A stretch of 51,418 bases of DNA. Source: Comamonadaceae bacterium. GTDB lineage: Bacteria; Pseudomonadota; Gammaproteobacteria; Burkholderiales; Burkholderiaceae_C. The notes under the pieces are model-generated. The model was not told the origin of the DNA and searched no databases. It saw only the letters and a list, made by a program, of their open reading frames with translations. The stretch lies in contig CANGMW010000001.1 of NCBI GenBank assembly GCA_947454695.1, positions 1 through 51,418 of the forward strand, in the 5' to 3' direction. Numbering within the stretch: the first letter of the stretch is position 1; each line of letters starts with the position of its first letter. Made by a program: the position numbers and the translations under genes. Positions 16,454 to 24,871 of this stretch are shown here, in pieces.

Positions 16454-18214
16454 TTGTTGGCCTCACCTAGCATTTATCGCCATGGGGCATGGCAAGGCCG
16501 GCCTTGCTGGCGGGTGTTGGATACCCGCTGGGATGCACAGCGCTGTTTGAATTTATGGCAGGACTGGCTGGATGATGCCCAGCGGCCTCGCCTGCTGCAT
16601 CTGGTGGCTTTGTGCGCCCAGGTCCCCTCTGCTAAGGAGGTACGGGTCGCGACCCAAAGCCACGCGGTTTCCTGCGGCCTTGCCGAAGAACTCGCCCGGG
16701 CGCTCTGGGGGCTCTTACCCGGCTTCCACCGCATCAGTTTGCAAGGCGGGCAATTTCTGCTCACGCTGTGCATCGGCCCGACTCAAGCCCTTTTAAGAGA
16801 ACAACAGTTTGCGGCGGATGCTGTAGTGTTGGACCTCGGGCCCGAGTCTGAGCACACCCCGGTCTGGGACCGTTGGGGCTTGAAGTCACTGGCCCGCTGT
16901 TGCCAGCGCGGCGCGCCCGTCTCCTTGGTGGGCGACGCGAGCACCATGAAGCCCGACTTGGTTCAAAACGGTTTTGTTGAAACCGAGGGCGCCTGGCAAT
17001 ACAACCCGCCTTGGCAGACCCGCCACAACCGTGACGCCTGGCGTTCGCCCCCGATGGACGTGGCGCGCTGCACGGTGGTGGGGGCCGGTCTGGCCGGCGC
17101 GGCGGTTGCGGCTGCGCTGGCACGTCGCGGCTGGCAAGTGACTGTCCTGGACGCGCAAGAAAGCCCTGCAGGTGGCGCCTCTGGATTGCCTGCGGGACTC
17201 TTGGTCGCGCATGTTTCGGCCGATGACAGCCCCCGATCGCGGCTCGCGCGCGCAGGTGTGCGCATGATGTTGGCTCAAGCCCATGACCATCTTGTGCGGG
17301 ATCAGGATTGGGCGCCCCGTGGCGTTGTGGAACACCGTCTGGATGGCCGCAGTGGCTTGCCCCTGAATTGGCCTGCGGCTGAAGCGCAGGATTGGGCCAA
17401 CCTAGGGGCATCCGACGATCTCACCGCGTCCAATGCGGCGCAAGCCCTGCATCACAAACCCGCCGGCTGGATCAAACCCGCCAAAATGGTGCAGGCCTGG
17501 CTGGCCACGCCCGGCGTGCGCTTTGTGGGCCGGGCGCATGTGAAGGGCTTGACTCAGGAAGGTGCACATTGGAACGTGATCGATGCACAGGGGCGCACAC
17601 TGGCCTGCGCCGAGCTGGTGGTGCTGGCCAATGCGCAGGCAGCCCTGCCCTTGCTGCAAGCCATCGACCAGGAGCACCCGGAATACGCCTTGCAAACCTC
17701 TGGACTGCCGGCTCAAACGGGCATGCGGGGCGTGGTGTCCTGGGCGATACAGTGCCTAGGTGATGACCAAGCGCTGCCTGAGCTGCCCGTGAACGGTCAA
17801 GGCAGCTTGATCCCCCATGTGCCCACGGCTTCGGGTCTGAGCTGGTATCTGGGCGCCACCTACGAAGACGCCCGACATGAAGCGCAAACCCTTGCGCAGC
17901 ACCACGCCAGCAATCTGAACAAGTTGGTGCGCTTGTTGCCCGATGTCGCCCAGCACCTGGCTCCACGTTTTGCCAGCAAGGAAGTCCAAAGCTGGACGGG
18001 CGTGCGCTGCGTCAGCGACGACCGCATGCCGGTGGTGGGGGCGCTTCAAAGCGGTCCTCAACCGAATCTGTGGGTGAGTGCCGCCATGGGCTCACGGGGT
18101 TTGAGTTTTGCTTACCTCTGTGCAGAACTGCTGGCGGCGCGTCTGGGTGCCGAGCCCTTGCCAGTAGAAGCCTCGCTGGCGGCCAGTCTGCTGGCCACAC
18201 GGCAAGCCAAATAG
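16454..18214 (+). CDS. mnmC: MnmC-like tRNA modification protein: FAD oxidase domain with a decayed methyltransferase domain
   Basis: 586 residues from a TTG start (no in-frame ATG before about residue 160), against 668 in E. coli. The C-terminal half begins with an FAD-binding GAGLAGAAVAAALARRGW (about 212-229) and is the MnmC1 oxidase, which converts cmnm5(s2)U34 of tRNA to nm5(s2)U. The N-terminal ~190 residues still align with the MnmC2 methyltransferase scaffold (CLNLWQDW; RLLHLVAL; LLPGFHRI). However, the SAM loop GFGTG is replaced by RWDAQ and the FLDGFAP active site reads LDLGPES. Methylation is therefore predicted lost or supplied by another protein. It starts 44 bp after yggX. Confidence 0.88.
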   Translation: MLASPSIYRHGAWQGRPCWRVLDTRWDAQRCLNLWQDWLDDAQRPRLLHLVALCAQVPSAKEVRVATQSHAVSCGLAEELARALWGLLPGFHRISLQGGQFLLTLCIGPTQALLREQQFAADAVVLDLGPESEHTPVWDRWGLKSLARCCQRGAPVSLVGDASTMKPDLVQNGFVETEGAWQYNPPWQTRHNRDAWRSPPMDVARCTVVGAGLAGAAVAAALARRGWQVTVLDAQESPAGGASGLPAGLLVAHVSADDSPRSRLARAGVRMMLAQAHDHLVRDQDWAPRGVVEHRLDGRSGLPLNWPAAEAQDWANLGASDDLTASNAAQALHHKPAGWIKPAKMVQAWLATPGVRFVGRAHVKGLTQEGAHWNVIDAQGRTLACAELVVLANAQAALPLLQAIDQEHPEYALQTSGLPAQTGMRGVVSWAIQCLGDDQALPELPVNGQGSLIPHVPTASGLSWYLGATYEDARHEAQTLAQHHASNLNKLVRLLPDVAQHLAPRFASKEVQSWTGVRCVSDDRMPVVGALQSGPQPNLWVSAAMGSRGLSFAYLCAELLAARLGAEPLPVEASLAASLLATRQAK

Positions 18215-18249
18215 CCGCAAGAGGTGGGTTTGCGGCGCTGAGCAAGGCC

Positions 18250-18290
18250 ATATCAGGCTATATCAGGCCATATGCCGGTGGAGCATATGG
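18250..18290. promoter_or_regulatory. Operator-like repeat cluster upstream of the sulfur operon
   Basis: Two direct copies of ATATCAGGC (18250-18258 and 18260-18268), one helical turn apart, run into a perfect inverted repeat CCATATGC-N7-GCATATGG (18268-18290). The inverted repeat contains a T-N11-A pattern like LysR sites. It lies upstream of a candidate -35 at 18309. CysB binding is a plausible inference. Confidence 0.5.
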
Positions 18291-18308
18291 GTACAAGAAA
18301 ATTGTATT

Positions 18309-18336
18309 TTGAGCTGATCTCAAAGCCCCCTATAGT
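18309..18336 (+). promoter_or_regulatory. Candidate promoter of the TauE/SafE-cys operon
   Basis: TTGAGC (18309-18314) and TATAGT (18331-18336) are 16 bp apart. The -10 ends only 9 nt before the annotated ATG, and no Shine-Dalgarno sequence is visible, so the transcript would have almost no leader. Confidence 0.4.
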
Positions 18337-18345
18337 CCCGCCTAT

Positions 18346-19137
18346 ATGCAAGATTTGGCGTTTGTTTTGGCGGGATTCTTCGTCGGGCTCGTGGTCGGCC
18401 TGACGGGGGTCGGGGGCGGCTCTTTGATGACCCCCATCCTGATTTTCTTTTTTGGCATCAAGCCCTACTTGGCGGTGGGCACCGATTTGCTGTTTGCCGC
18501 CTTCACCAAACTCAGCGGTACGGTGAAATTGGCGCGCCGAGGTGCTGTCAATTGGCGCATCGTGCTACATCTCTCGGCTGGCAGCATTCCGGCCGCCCTG
18601 ATCACTTTGTACGTCTTGCACCACATCGGACCCGCCGATCCCGCAGTGCAGGCGCTGATGACCACCACCCTGGGTGCGGCGCTGATCTTGACGGCGGCTG
18701 CCACACTCTTCAAAGCCATTCGTGGCAAAGCCTTGCCGGCGAGCTTGCCCAAGTGCGAGGCGCACCAGGCAGCCCAACCCCGCCATTGGAGCCTGCCGCT
18801 GCTCATGGGCGCCCTGGTGGGCACACTGGTGAGTTTGACCTCGGTGGGTGCGGGTGCGATCGGCGTGAGTGTGTTGTTGATCATCTACCCGCGCCTGCCC
18901 CTGCCGCGCATTGTGGCTGCCGATATCGCGTATGCCGTTCCCCTGACCTTGGTCGCGGGTCTAGGGCATGCCTCTCTTGGCTCTGTGGATTGGCCTTTGC
19001 TCTTAAAATTGCTGGCTGGCTCAATTCCGGGCATTTGGGTGGGCGCCCACCTGATGCACCGTATCAACGAGCGCCTCATTCGCTCCCTTCTGTCTTTCTT
19101 GATTGCATGGGCCGGCTTGAAATTACTGGCCATCTGA
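18346..19137 (+). CDS. TauE/SafE-family anion (sulfite/sulfonate) permease
   Basis: 263 residues, about eight hydrophobic segments in two halves. Family motifs: GLTGVGGGSLMTP in the first helix pair and SLTSVGAGAIGVS in the matching repeat. Members export sulfite, sulfoacetate or related C2/C3 sulfur compounds, or import sulfur anions. Standing 22 bp upstream of cysI, it probably moves a sulfur oxyanion linked to the sulfate reduction pathway, perhaps removing toxic sulfite. No ribosome-binding site is seen at the ATG. Confidence 0.85.
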   Translation: MQDLAFVLAGFFVGLVVGLTGVGGGSLMTPILIFFFGIKPYLAVGTDLLFAAFTKLSGTVKLARRGAVNWRIVLHLSAGSIPAALITLYVLHHIGPADPAVQALMTTTLGAALILTAAATLFKAIRGKALPASLPKCEAHQAAQPRHWSLPLLMGALVGTLVSLTSVGAGAIGVSVLLIIYPRLPLPRIVAADIAYAVPLTLVAGLGHASLGSVDWPLLLKLLAGSIPGIWVGAHLMHRINERLIRSLLSFLIAWAGLKLLAI

Positions 19138-19159
19138 CCTCTTTTGAACACCACCTACG

Positions 19160-20989
19160 ATGTACCAATACACCGACTTTGACCGTGAATTTGTTCGTAA
19201 CCGGGCGGCACAATTCCGCGACCAACTCGAGCGCAACCTGGCCGGCCAACTTAGCGATGAGGCGTTTCGCCCTTTGCGTTTGCAAAACGGCTGGTACGTT
19301 CAGCGCCATGCCCCCATGCTGCGTGTGGCCGTGCCCTACGGCGAACTCTCCAGCGCGCAAGTCCGTGTGCTCGCCCGTATCGCCCGCGAATTTGACCAAC
19401 CCTCGCATGCCGTTTTTCAAGGTGCGGTAGCCGCGCAAAACAAACTGGGCGACATTCAGTTGCGCGATGGCAAAGCCATTGGCAGCCAGTTGACCACCGG
19501 CTATGCCCACTTCACGACACGCCAGAACGTGCAGTTCAACTGGATTCCTTTGGACAAAAGTGCGGACGTCATGGACCTGCTGGCCAGTGTGGACATGCAT
19601 GGCATCCAGACCAGCGGCAACTGCATTCGCAACATCACCACCGACGAGCGCGCGGGTGTCGCTGCCGATGAGGTGGCCGATCCACGGCCCTATGCCGAGA
19701 TCATGCGTCAGTGGAGCACGCTGCACCCCGAGTTTGCTTTTCTGCCGCGCAAGTTCAAGATCGCCATCACCGGCGCCAAAGAGGACCGCGCCGCCACCGC
19801 TTGGCACGATGTGGGCTTGCACTTGGTCCAAGACGCCGCGGGTACCGTGGGCTTTAAGGTGCTGGTGGGCGGCGGCATGGGTCGTACGCCGGTGATTGCG
19901 ACCACCATCCGGTCGTTCCTGCCGGCCGATCAAATCCTGAACTACCTCGAAGCGGTGGTGCGTGTCTACAACCGCTGGGGCCGTCGCGACAATATGTACA
20001 AAGCGCGCATCAAGATCCTGGTGAAGGCCGAAGGTCAGCGCTACATCGACGAAGTCGAAGCCGAGTACCAGGACATTGTGAACAAAGACGGCGCACCGCA
20101 CACCATCACGGCGGTGGAGCTGGCCCGGGTCAGCGCCTCGTTTCAGGCACCGGCCTTCGCCCAAGCCGCCCAAGCCGCACAAGCCGCCCAAGTCGCCCAA
20201 GTCGCCGAGACGAAGCCGCCAGCTGCTGACCCTGAGTATGTGCGTTGGCTCAAACAGAATGTGGCCGCCCATAAAAACCCGGCGCTGCGCGCTGTCACCC
20301 TGTCATTCAAGCGTGTGGGGCAAGCCCCGGGTGACGCCACCGCCGACCAACTCGACGCTGTGGCTGAACTTGTGGATCGTTTCAGCGCCGGCGAAGTACG
20401 TGTCACGCACGACCAGAACCTGGTCCTGCCCTGGGTACGTGCCGACGAGCTGCCGCTGCTGTGGCAACAAGCCCGCCAACTCGGTCTGGCGCGATCCAAC
20501 ATCCGCTTGCTGACCGACATGATTGCCTGCCCCGGCGGGGATTTTTGCGATCTGGCCAACGCGCGCTCCATTCCGATCGCCCAAGCCATCACCGAGCGCT
20601 ACGAAGACCTGGACGAGCTGCACGATCTGGGCGAAATCGACCTGCACATCAGCGGTTGCATCAACTCCTGCGGTCACCACCACAGCGGGCACATCGGTAT
20701 TTTGGGCGTGGACAAAGACGGGCGCGAGTGGTACCAGGTCACCTTGGGTGGCTCGGACGGCTCGGCCCTGAGTGGCGCACCGGGTGCGGGCAAAGTGGTC
20801 GGCCCGTCCTTCTCAGCGGCCGAAGTGCCCGATGTGATTGAAGCACTGCTGGACACCTACCGCGCGCAACGCTCGTGCGGCGAGCCCTTGATTGATACCT
20901 TGCGACGTGTCGGCGCCGAGCCGTTCAAAGTGGCTGCCAATGCGGTTCGTCAAGACACCGCCAGACACAGTGCGGATGCATCGGCCTGA
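19160..20989 (+). CDS. cysI: Assimilatory sulfite reductase hemoprotein (siroheme, 4Fe-4S)
   Basis: 609 residues of the nitrite/sulfite reductase family, made of two related halves. The 4Fe-4S/siroheme ligands are in CPGGDFC (Cys457, Cys463) and CINSC (Cys500, Cys504). It reduces sulfite to sulfide with six electrons. A linker at residues 335-349 consists of five tandem Gln-Ala-Ala/Val triplets encoded by 9-bp DNA repeats. No cysJ flavoprotein is nearby; ferredoxin and a ferredoxin reductase follow the operon and are the probable electron source. Nitrite reductase is an alternative in this family, but the cys gene context argues for sulfite. Confidence 0.9.
   Translation: MYQYTDFDREFVRNRAAQFRDQLERNLAGQLSDEAFRPLRLQNGWYVQRHAPMLRVAVPYGELSSAQVRVLARIAREFDQPSHAVFQGAVAAQNKLGDIQLRDGKAIGSQLTTGYAHFTTRQNVQFNWIPLDKSADVMDLLASVDMHGIQTSGNCIRNITTDERAGVAADEVADPRPYAEIMRQWSTLHPEFAFLPRKFKIAITGAKEDRAATAWHDVGLHLVQDAAGTVGFKVLVGGGMGRTPVIATTIRSFLPADQILNYLEAVVRVYNRWGRRDNMYKARIKILVKAEGQRYIDEVEAEYQDIVNKDGAPHTITAVELARVSASFQAPAFAQAAQAAQAAQVAQVAETKPPAADPEYVRWLKQNVAAHKNPALRAVTLSFKRVGQAPGDATADQLDAVAELVDRFSAGEVRVTHDQNLVLPWVRADELPLLWQQARQLGLARSNIRLLTDMIACPGGDFCDLANARSIPIAQAITERYEDLDELHDLGEIDLHISGCINSCGHHHSGHIGILGVDKDGREWYQVTLGGSDGSALSGAPGAGKVVGPSFSAAEVPDVIEALLDTYRAQRSCGEPLIDTLRRVGAEPFKVAANAVRQDTARHSADASA
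20162..20206 (+). repeat. Five tandem 9-bp repeats inside cysI
   Basis: Five consecutive in-frame copies of CAAGCCGCC or close variants (CAAGCCGCA, CAAGTCGCC) encode QAA-QAA-QAA-QVA-QVA. Copy number could change by slippage without shifting the frame, altering only the length of an Ala-rich linker. Confidence 0.9.
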
Positions 20990-21008
20990 GCGGATTAAAG
21001 AAAAGACC

Positions 21009-21389
21009 ATGAAACTTATCTCTGTGACCCAACACCAGGCCAGCCCGAGCGATGCTTCGGTGCTGACGTTGGCCAACGATGTCGATCCCCGCACCCTTGC
21101 TTTGCAAGGCATCACCCGGATTGATCTGCATTTCCCCAAATTCACCGATGGACGGGCTTTCAGCCAGGCTTATTTAATTCGCCGTCGTCTGGGATTCACC
21201 GGAGAAATCCGCGCCACCGGCGATGTGCTGGTCGATCAACTGCAGCAGATGGCGCGCAGCGGCTTTGATACGGCCGTGCTGGCCGACGGCCAGGACGCGG
21301 AGATTGCGCAGCGGCAGTTGAGCCGCTACAAAGACTTCTACCAAGGCGATGCGGTGCACGCCCAACCGCATTTTGGGGAAGCCGCCTGA
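21009..21389 (+). CDS. DUF934 protein, sulfite reductase-associated
   Basis: 126 residues beginning MKLISVTQHQASPSDASVL. DUF934 proteins regularly follow cysI in proteobacteria; family features here are LHFPKFTDGRAFSQAYLIRRRLGFTGE and YKDFYQGD near the end. The biochemical role is not established; an accessory or electron-transfer role for CysI has been guessed from context. The ATG at 21009 is chosen because AAAGAAAAG precedes it and it lies 19 bp after the cysI stop. Its stop overlaps the cysH start by one base (TGATG). Confidence 0.87.
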   Translation: MKLISVTQHQASPSDASVLTLANDVDPRTLALQGITRIDLHFPKFTDGRAFSQAYLIRRRLGFTGEIRATGDVLVDQLQQMARSGFDTAVLADGQDAEIAQRQLSRYKDFYQGDAVHAQPHFGEAA

Positions 21390-22147
21390 TGTCTGCCATT
21401 GAACTCAACGCACGCGCCAGCGCCAGTTTTTCAGCCAAGTTGGAACACACCCGCCAACTGCTCGCTCAGATTGCCCTTGACTACGCAGCCCCGCACGGCA
21501 GTGCCGCGCCTGGGGTCAGCCTGGCCTGCAGCTTAGGTGCAGAAGACATGGTCTTGGCCCACCTGATCAACAGCGCGCAAGTCCAGATCGACATCTTCGT
21601 CCTGGAAACCGGCATGCTCAACCCGCAAACGCTGGCGCTGCTGGCGCAACTCAAGGCCGATTCCTTCAACGCGGTGCAGGTTTTCCAACCGGTGCAGACG
21701 GCCGTGGTCGAGTTCGTTCAACGCGAAGGGAAGGACGCGATGTACAAGTCGATCGAGCTGCGCAAAGCCTGCTGCCACATCCGCAAAATGGAGCCGCTGG
21801 AGCGTGCGCTCAAAGGCAAGAAAGCGTGGATCACCGGTTTGCGCCGGGAGCAGTCGGGCGCCCGTGCCGAAGTGCCCTTTGTGGATGAAAGCGATGCCAA
21901 GCGCGTCAAATTCAACCCGCTGGCCGACTGGACCTGGGGTGACGTCTGGCACTACATCGCCCAACACCAGGTGGCCTACAACGCTTTGCATGACGAGTTT
22001 TTCCCCAGCATCGGCTGCGCCCCCTGCACCCGGGCCATTGCCATGGGTGAAGACTTCCGCGCCGGGCGCTGGTGGTGGGAAGACGAAGCCGCCAAAGAAT
22101 GCGGCTTGCACGTCAAAACCTCCGAATTGAAAACGGGCCACGCATGA
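21389..22147 (+). CDS. cysH: Assimilatory adenylyl-sulfate (APS) reductase
   Basis: 252 residues of the PAPS/APS reductase family. Cys128-Cys129 (KACCHIRK) and Cys210-x2-Cys213 (GCAPC) form the [4Fe-4S] site that marks APS-using enzymes; Cys238 in KECGLH is the catalytic cysteine. The enzyme reduces APS with thioredoxin or a similar donor to sulfite and AMP. Use of APS rather than PAPS fits the absence of an APS kinase (CysC) domain in the neighbouring CysN. It overlaps DUF934 by 1 nt and cysD by 4 nt. Confidence 0.93.
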   Translation: MSAIELNARASASFSAKLEHTRQLLAQIALDYAAPHGSAAPGVSLACSLGAEDMVLAHLINSAQVQIDIFVLETGMLNPQTLALLAQLKADSFNAVQVFQPVQTAVVEFVQREGKDAMYKSIELRKACCHIRKMEPLERALKGKKAWITGLRREQSGARAEVPFVDESDAKRVKFNPLADWTWGDVWHYIAQHQVAYNALHDEFFPSIGCAPCTRAIAMGEDFRAGRWWWEDEAAKECGLHVKTSELKTGHA

Positions 22148-23103
22148 ACGCCATCTCCGAACACGAACGACTCACGCACGCCATGACGACATCGCACGCC
22201 CCTACCCTGAGCAACGCGCACTTAGACGCGCTCGAAGAAGAAACCATTTTCATCCTGCGCGAAGTGGCCGCAGTTTTTGAGCGCCCTACTTTGCTGTTCT
22301 CTGGCGGCAAAGATTCGCTGGTGCTGCTCAAATGTGCCGAGAAAGCCTTTGGTTCGGGCCGCTTGCCCTACCCCTTGCTGATGATCGACACGGGCCACAA
22401 CTTCCCCGAAGTCACCGATTTCCGGGATTTCCGCGCCAAAGAACTGAACGCCGAGTTGATCGTTCGCAACGTGGAAGACTCCATGGCGCGCGGCACGGTG
22501 CGCCTCGCGCATCCCGGTGAGAGCCGCAATGTGCACCAGTCGGTCACCCTGCTCGAAGCGATTGAAGAGTTCCGTTTTGACGCGCTGATCGGCGGCGCCC
22601 GCCGGGACGAAGAAAAGGCCCGTGCCAAGGAGCGCATTTTTTCGCACCGTGACAGCTTCGGCCAATGGCAACCTAAGGCGCAGCGGCCTGAGTTGTGGAC
22701 CCTCTTTAACACCCGGCTGCAACCGGGCGAGCATTTCCGTGTCTTCCCCATTTCCAACTGGACCGAGCTGGATGTGTGGCAATACATTGAGCGCGAGAAC
22801 ATCGCCCTGCCCTCCATCTACTACACGCATGAGCGTCAGGTCGTGGACCGTAAAGGCCTCTTGGTGCCCGTCACCGAACTCACGCCGCCGCGCGAAGGTG
22901 AAACGGTGCAAACCCGCCAGGTGCGTTTTCGCACGGTGGGCGACATCACCTGCACCTGCCCGGTGGAAAGCACGGCCGCCACGGCCGCCGATATCGTGAT
23001 TGAAACGCTGGCCGCCGACGTGAGCGAACGCGGCGCGACCCGCATGGATGACAAAACCTCGGAAGCATCCATGGAAAAACGCAAGAAAGACGGTTACTTC
23101 TGA
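22144..23103 (+). CDS. cysD: Sulfate adenylyltransferase subunit 2
   Basis: 319 residues. The PP-loop is LLFSGGKDSLVLL near residue 50, followed by DTGHNFPEV and GARRDEEKARAKER, all standard for CysD. With the GTPase CysN it makes APS from ATP and sulfate. The ATG at 22144 overlaps the cysH stop (ATGA); an internal Met (22183) would remove 13 non-conserved residues and is possible. The stop overlaps the cysN ATG by one base, so cysH-cysD-cysN should be translated as a coupled set. Confidence 0.95.
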   Translation: MNAISEHERLTHAMTTSHAPTLSNAHLDALEEETIFILREVAAVFERPTLLFSGGKDSLVLLKCAEKAFGSGRLPYPLLMIDTGHNFPEVTDFRDFRAKELNAELIVRNVEDSMARGTVRLAHPGESRNVHQSVTLLEAIEEFRFDALIGGARRDEEKARAKERIFSHRDSFGQWQPKAQRPELWTLFNTRLQPGEHFRVFPISNWTELDVWQYIERENIALPSIYYTHERQVVDRKGLLVPVTELTPPREGETVQTRQVRFRTVGDITCTCPVESTAATAADIVIETLAADVSERGATRMDDKTSEASMEKRKKDGYF

Positions 23104-24434
23104 TGTCCAGCCCCACTCTTTTGAATAAGCAAAACGCGGCTGCGCCTGTGGCTCAAGATGCGGATGTGCATTCCGCCCTCAAGTTCATCACCTGCGGCAG
23201 CGTCGATGATGGCAAGAGCACCTTGATCGGCCGCCTGCTGGTGGACACCAAGGCGGTGTTGCAAGACCACTTGGCCGGCGTGCAGCGCCAAGGCGAAACC
23301 GACCTGGCCCTGCTCACCGATGGCTTGAGCGCCGAGCGCGAGCAAGGCATCACGATCGACGTGGCGTACCGCTACTTCAGCACGGAAAATCGCAAGTTCA
23401 TCATTGGCGACGCGCCAGGTCATGAGCAGTACACGCGCAATATGGTGACCGCAGCCTCCAGCGCCGATGCCGCCGTGGTTCTGGTCGACGCGACCAAACT
23501 GGATTGGCAAAACGCCGCGCTGCCCTTGTTGGTACAAACCCGTCGCCACTCGTTGTTGCTCAAACTGCTGCGCGTGTCCTCCATTGTGTTCGCCGTGAAC
23601 AAGCTCGATGCCGTCGCCGATGCGGCGCTCGCCTTCAAGAACATCCAGTCGGCCTTGAATGAATTTGCCCGCAGTGCCGGCATCGCGGTCACCGCGGTGG
23701 TCCCCTTGTCCGCGCTCAAGGGCTGGAATGTGGTGGACGCTGCGCCAGATGCCCACTGGTGTGGCTACCAAGGCCCCACGCTGCTGCAAATTCTGGAGGC
23801 ATTGCCCGTCACCGGCCCTGATCGCGATGTGGCATTCACTTTCCCCGTTCAGTGGGTCGAGAAATTTTCCGCCAGCAGCGACACCAGCCAAGGCCGTCGC
23901 GTGTTCTGGGGACGCGTGGCCACCGGGCAGGTGGTTCCCGGCCAAACCGTCACCATCATGCCCAGCGGTCAGACCGCGACCGTGGCCAAGGTTTTGAACC
24001 ATGTTCGTCAAGCCACATCGGTCGCCAGTGGCCACAGCGCTGGCATTGTGCTGGACCGCGAGGTGGACGTCTCCCGGGGTGACTGGCTGCTGACTGAGCC
24101 CGCCGAGGGCCCTGAACTGCCGCGTTTGCGCGAAATCAGCACGACCCTGGCTTGGATGGACGATGAGCCGCTGGTAGCAGGCCGCGTGTACTGGGCTTTG
24201 CATGGTCACCGCTGGGTCAAAGCGAAAATCAAGCGCATCGTGCACCGCCTCAATATCAACACCCTGGCCGAGGAAGATGCCTCGCAGTTAGAGCCCAATG
24301 CCATTGGTCATGTGGAGATTGCCCTCCAAGAGCCCTTGCTGGCCCTGCCCTACGCCCAATCGCGGGTTTTAGGCGCCCTGATTTTGGTAGACACCGCCAC
24401 ACACAAAACCTCCGCCGCCTTGATGCTGAATTGA
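23103..24434 (+). CDS. cysN: Sulfate adenylyltransferase subunit 1 (GTPase)
   Basis: 443 residues, somewhat shorter than E. coli CysN (475). EF-Tu-like GTPase motifs: G1 GSVDDGKST (32-40), G3 DAPGHEQY and G4 NKLD, followed by beta-barrel domains. GTP hydrolysis by CysN drives APS formation by CysD. No C-terminal APS kinase domain is fused, consistent with the APS-type CysH. It is the last gene of the cys operon; a separate promoter appears to precede fdxA 100 bp on. Confidence 0.94.
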   Translation: MSSPTLLNKQNAAAPVAQDADVHSALKFITCGSVDDGKSTLIGRLLVDTKAVLQDHLAGVQRQGETDLALLTDGLSAEREQGITIDVAYRYFSTENRKFIIGDAPGHEQYTRNMVTAASSADAAVVLVDATKLDWQNAALPLLVQTRRHSLLLKLLRVSSIVFAVNKLDAVADAALAFKNIQSALNEFARSAGIAVTAVVPLSALKGWNVVDAAPDAHWCGYQGPTLLQILEALPVTGPDRDVAFTFPVQWVEKFSASSDTSQGRRVFWGRVATGQVVPGQTVTIMPSGQTATVAKVLNHVRQATSVASGHSAGIVLDREVDVSRGDWLLTEPAEGPELPRLREISTTLAWMDDEPLVAGRVYWALHGHRWVKAKIKRIVHRLNINTLAEEDASQLEPNAIGHVEIALQEPLLALPYAQSRVLGALILVDTATHKTSAALMLN

Positions 24435-24486
24435 TGCAACGCAAACAACCCTTCGCACCTTAAGGACGCCTTTTCCCAGTCATTTC

Positions 24487-24511
24487 AAAACCCAATAAAA
24501 TCAAGGGTTTT
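24487..24511. promoter_or_regulatory. fdxA promoter with overlapping inverted repeat
   Basis: AAAACCC (24487-24493) and GGGTTTT (24505-24511) form a perfect inverted repeat with an 11-base spacer holding AATAAAAT, a probable -10 (TAAAAT). A repressor bound here would cover the promoter. Confidence 0.4.
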
Positions 24512-24534
24512 CACTCAAACTCCAGAACTACAAC

Positions 24535-24864
24535 ATGACCCACGTCGTCACCGAATCCTGCATCCGATGCAAATACACCGATTGCGTCGATGTCTGCCCT
24601 GTGGATTGTTTCCGCGAAGGCCCCAACTTTTTGACCATCGACCCCGATGAGTGCATTGATTGCGCCGTGTGCATTCCTGAATGCCCGGTCAACGCGATCT
24701 TTGCCGAAGAAGATCTGCCTGCCGACCAGCAACACATGATCAAACTCAACGCTGATCTGGCCCGCTTGCCCACCTGGAAGAGCATCACCAAGCGCAAAAC
24801 ACCCTTGCCCGATGCCGACGACTGGAAAGATAAAAGCGACAAGCTCAAGGAGCTGATTCGCTAA
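24535..24864 (+). CDS. fdxA: Seven-iron ferredoxin FdxA
   Basis: 109 residues, the standard FdxA size. Cysteines at 9, 12, 17, 21, 25, 40, 43, 46 and 50 give one 3Fe-4S and one 4Fe-4S cluster, as in Azotobacter ferredoxin I. Such proteins are low-potential electron carriers in the cytoplasm. A ferredoxin-NADP reductase gene follows after 7 bp, forming an electron supply pair. With the upstream siroheme CysI lacking a flavoprotein partner, delivery of NADPH electrons to sulfite reduction is a reasonable inference. Confidence 0.95.
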   Translation: MTHVVTESCIRCKYTDCVDVCPVDCFREGPNFLTIDPDECIDCAVCIPECPVNAIFAEEDLPADQQHMIKLNADLARLPTWKSITKRKTPLPDADDWKDKSDKLKELIR

Positions 24865-24871
24865 CCGACTT

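Noticed and set aside
20162..20206. Regular repeats in cysI as a CRISPR-like array
   Set aside because: Units are contiguous 9-mers in frame with no spacers.
19076..20272. Minus-strand frame of about 398 codons opposite cysI
   Set aside because: Antisense to the siroheme reductase; contains a repetitive Leu-Gly run that is just the 9-bp repeat read backwards.
23094..24245. Minus-strand frame of about 383 codons opposite cysN
   Set aside because: Antisense to a GTPase with all G motifs; no domain seen in the mirrored frame.
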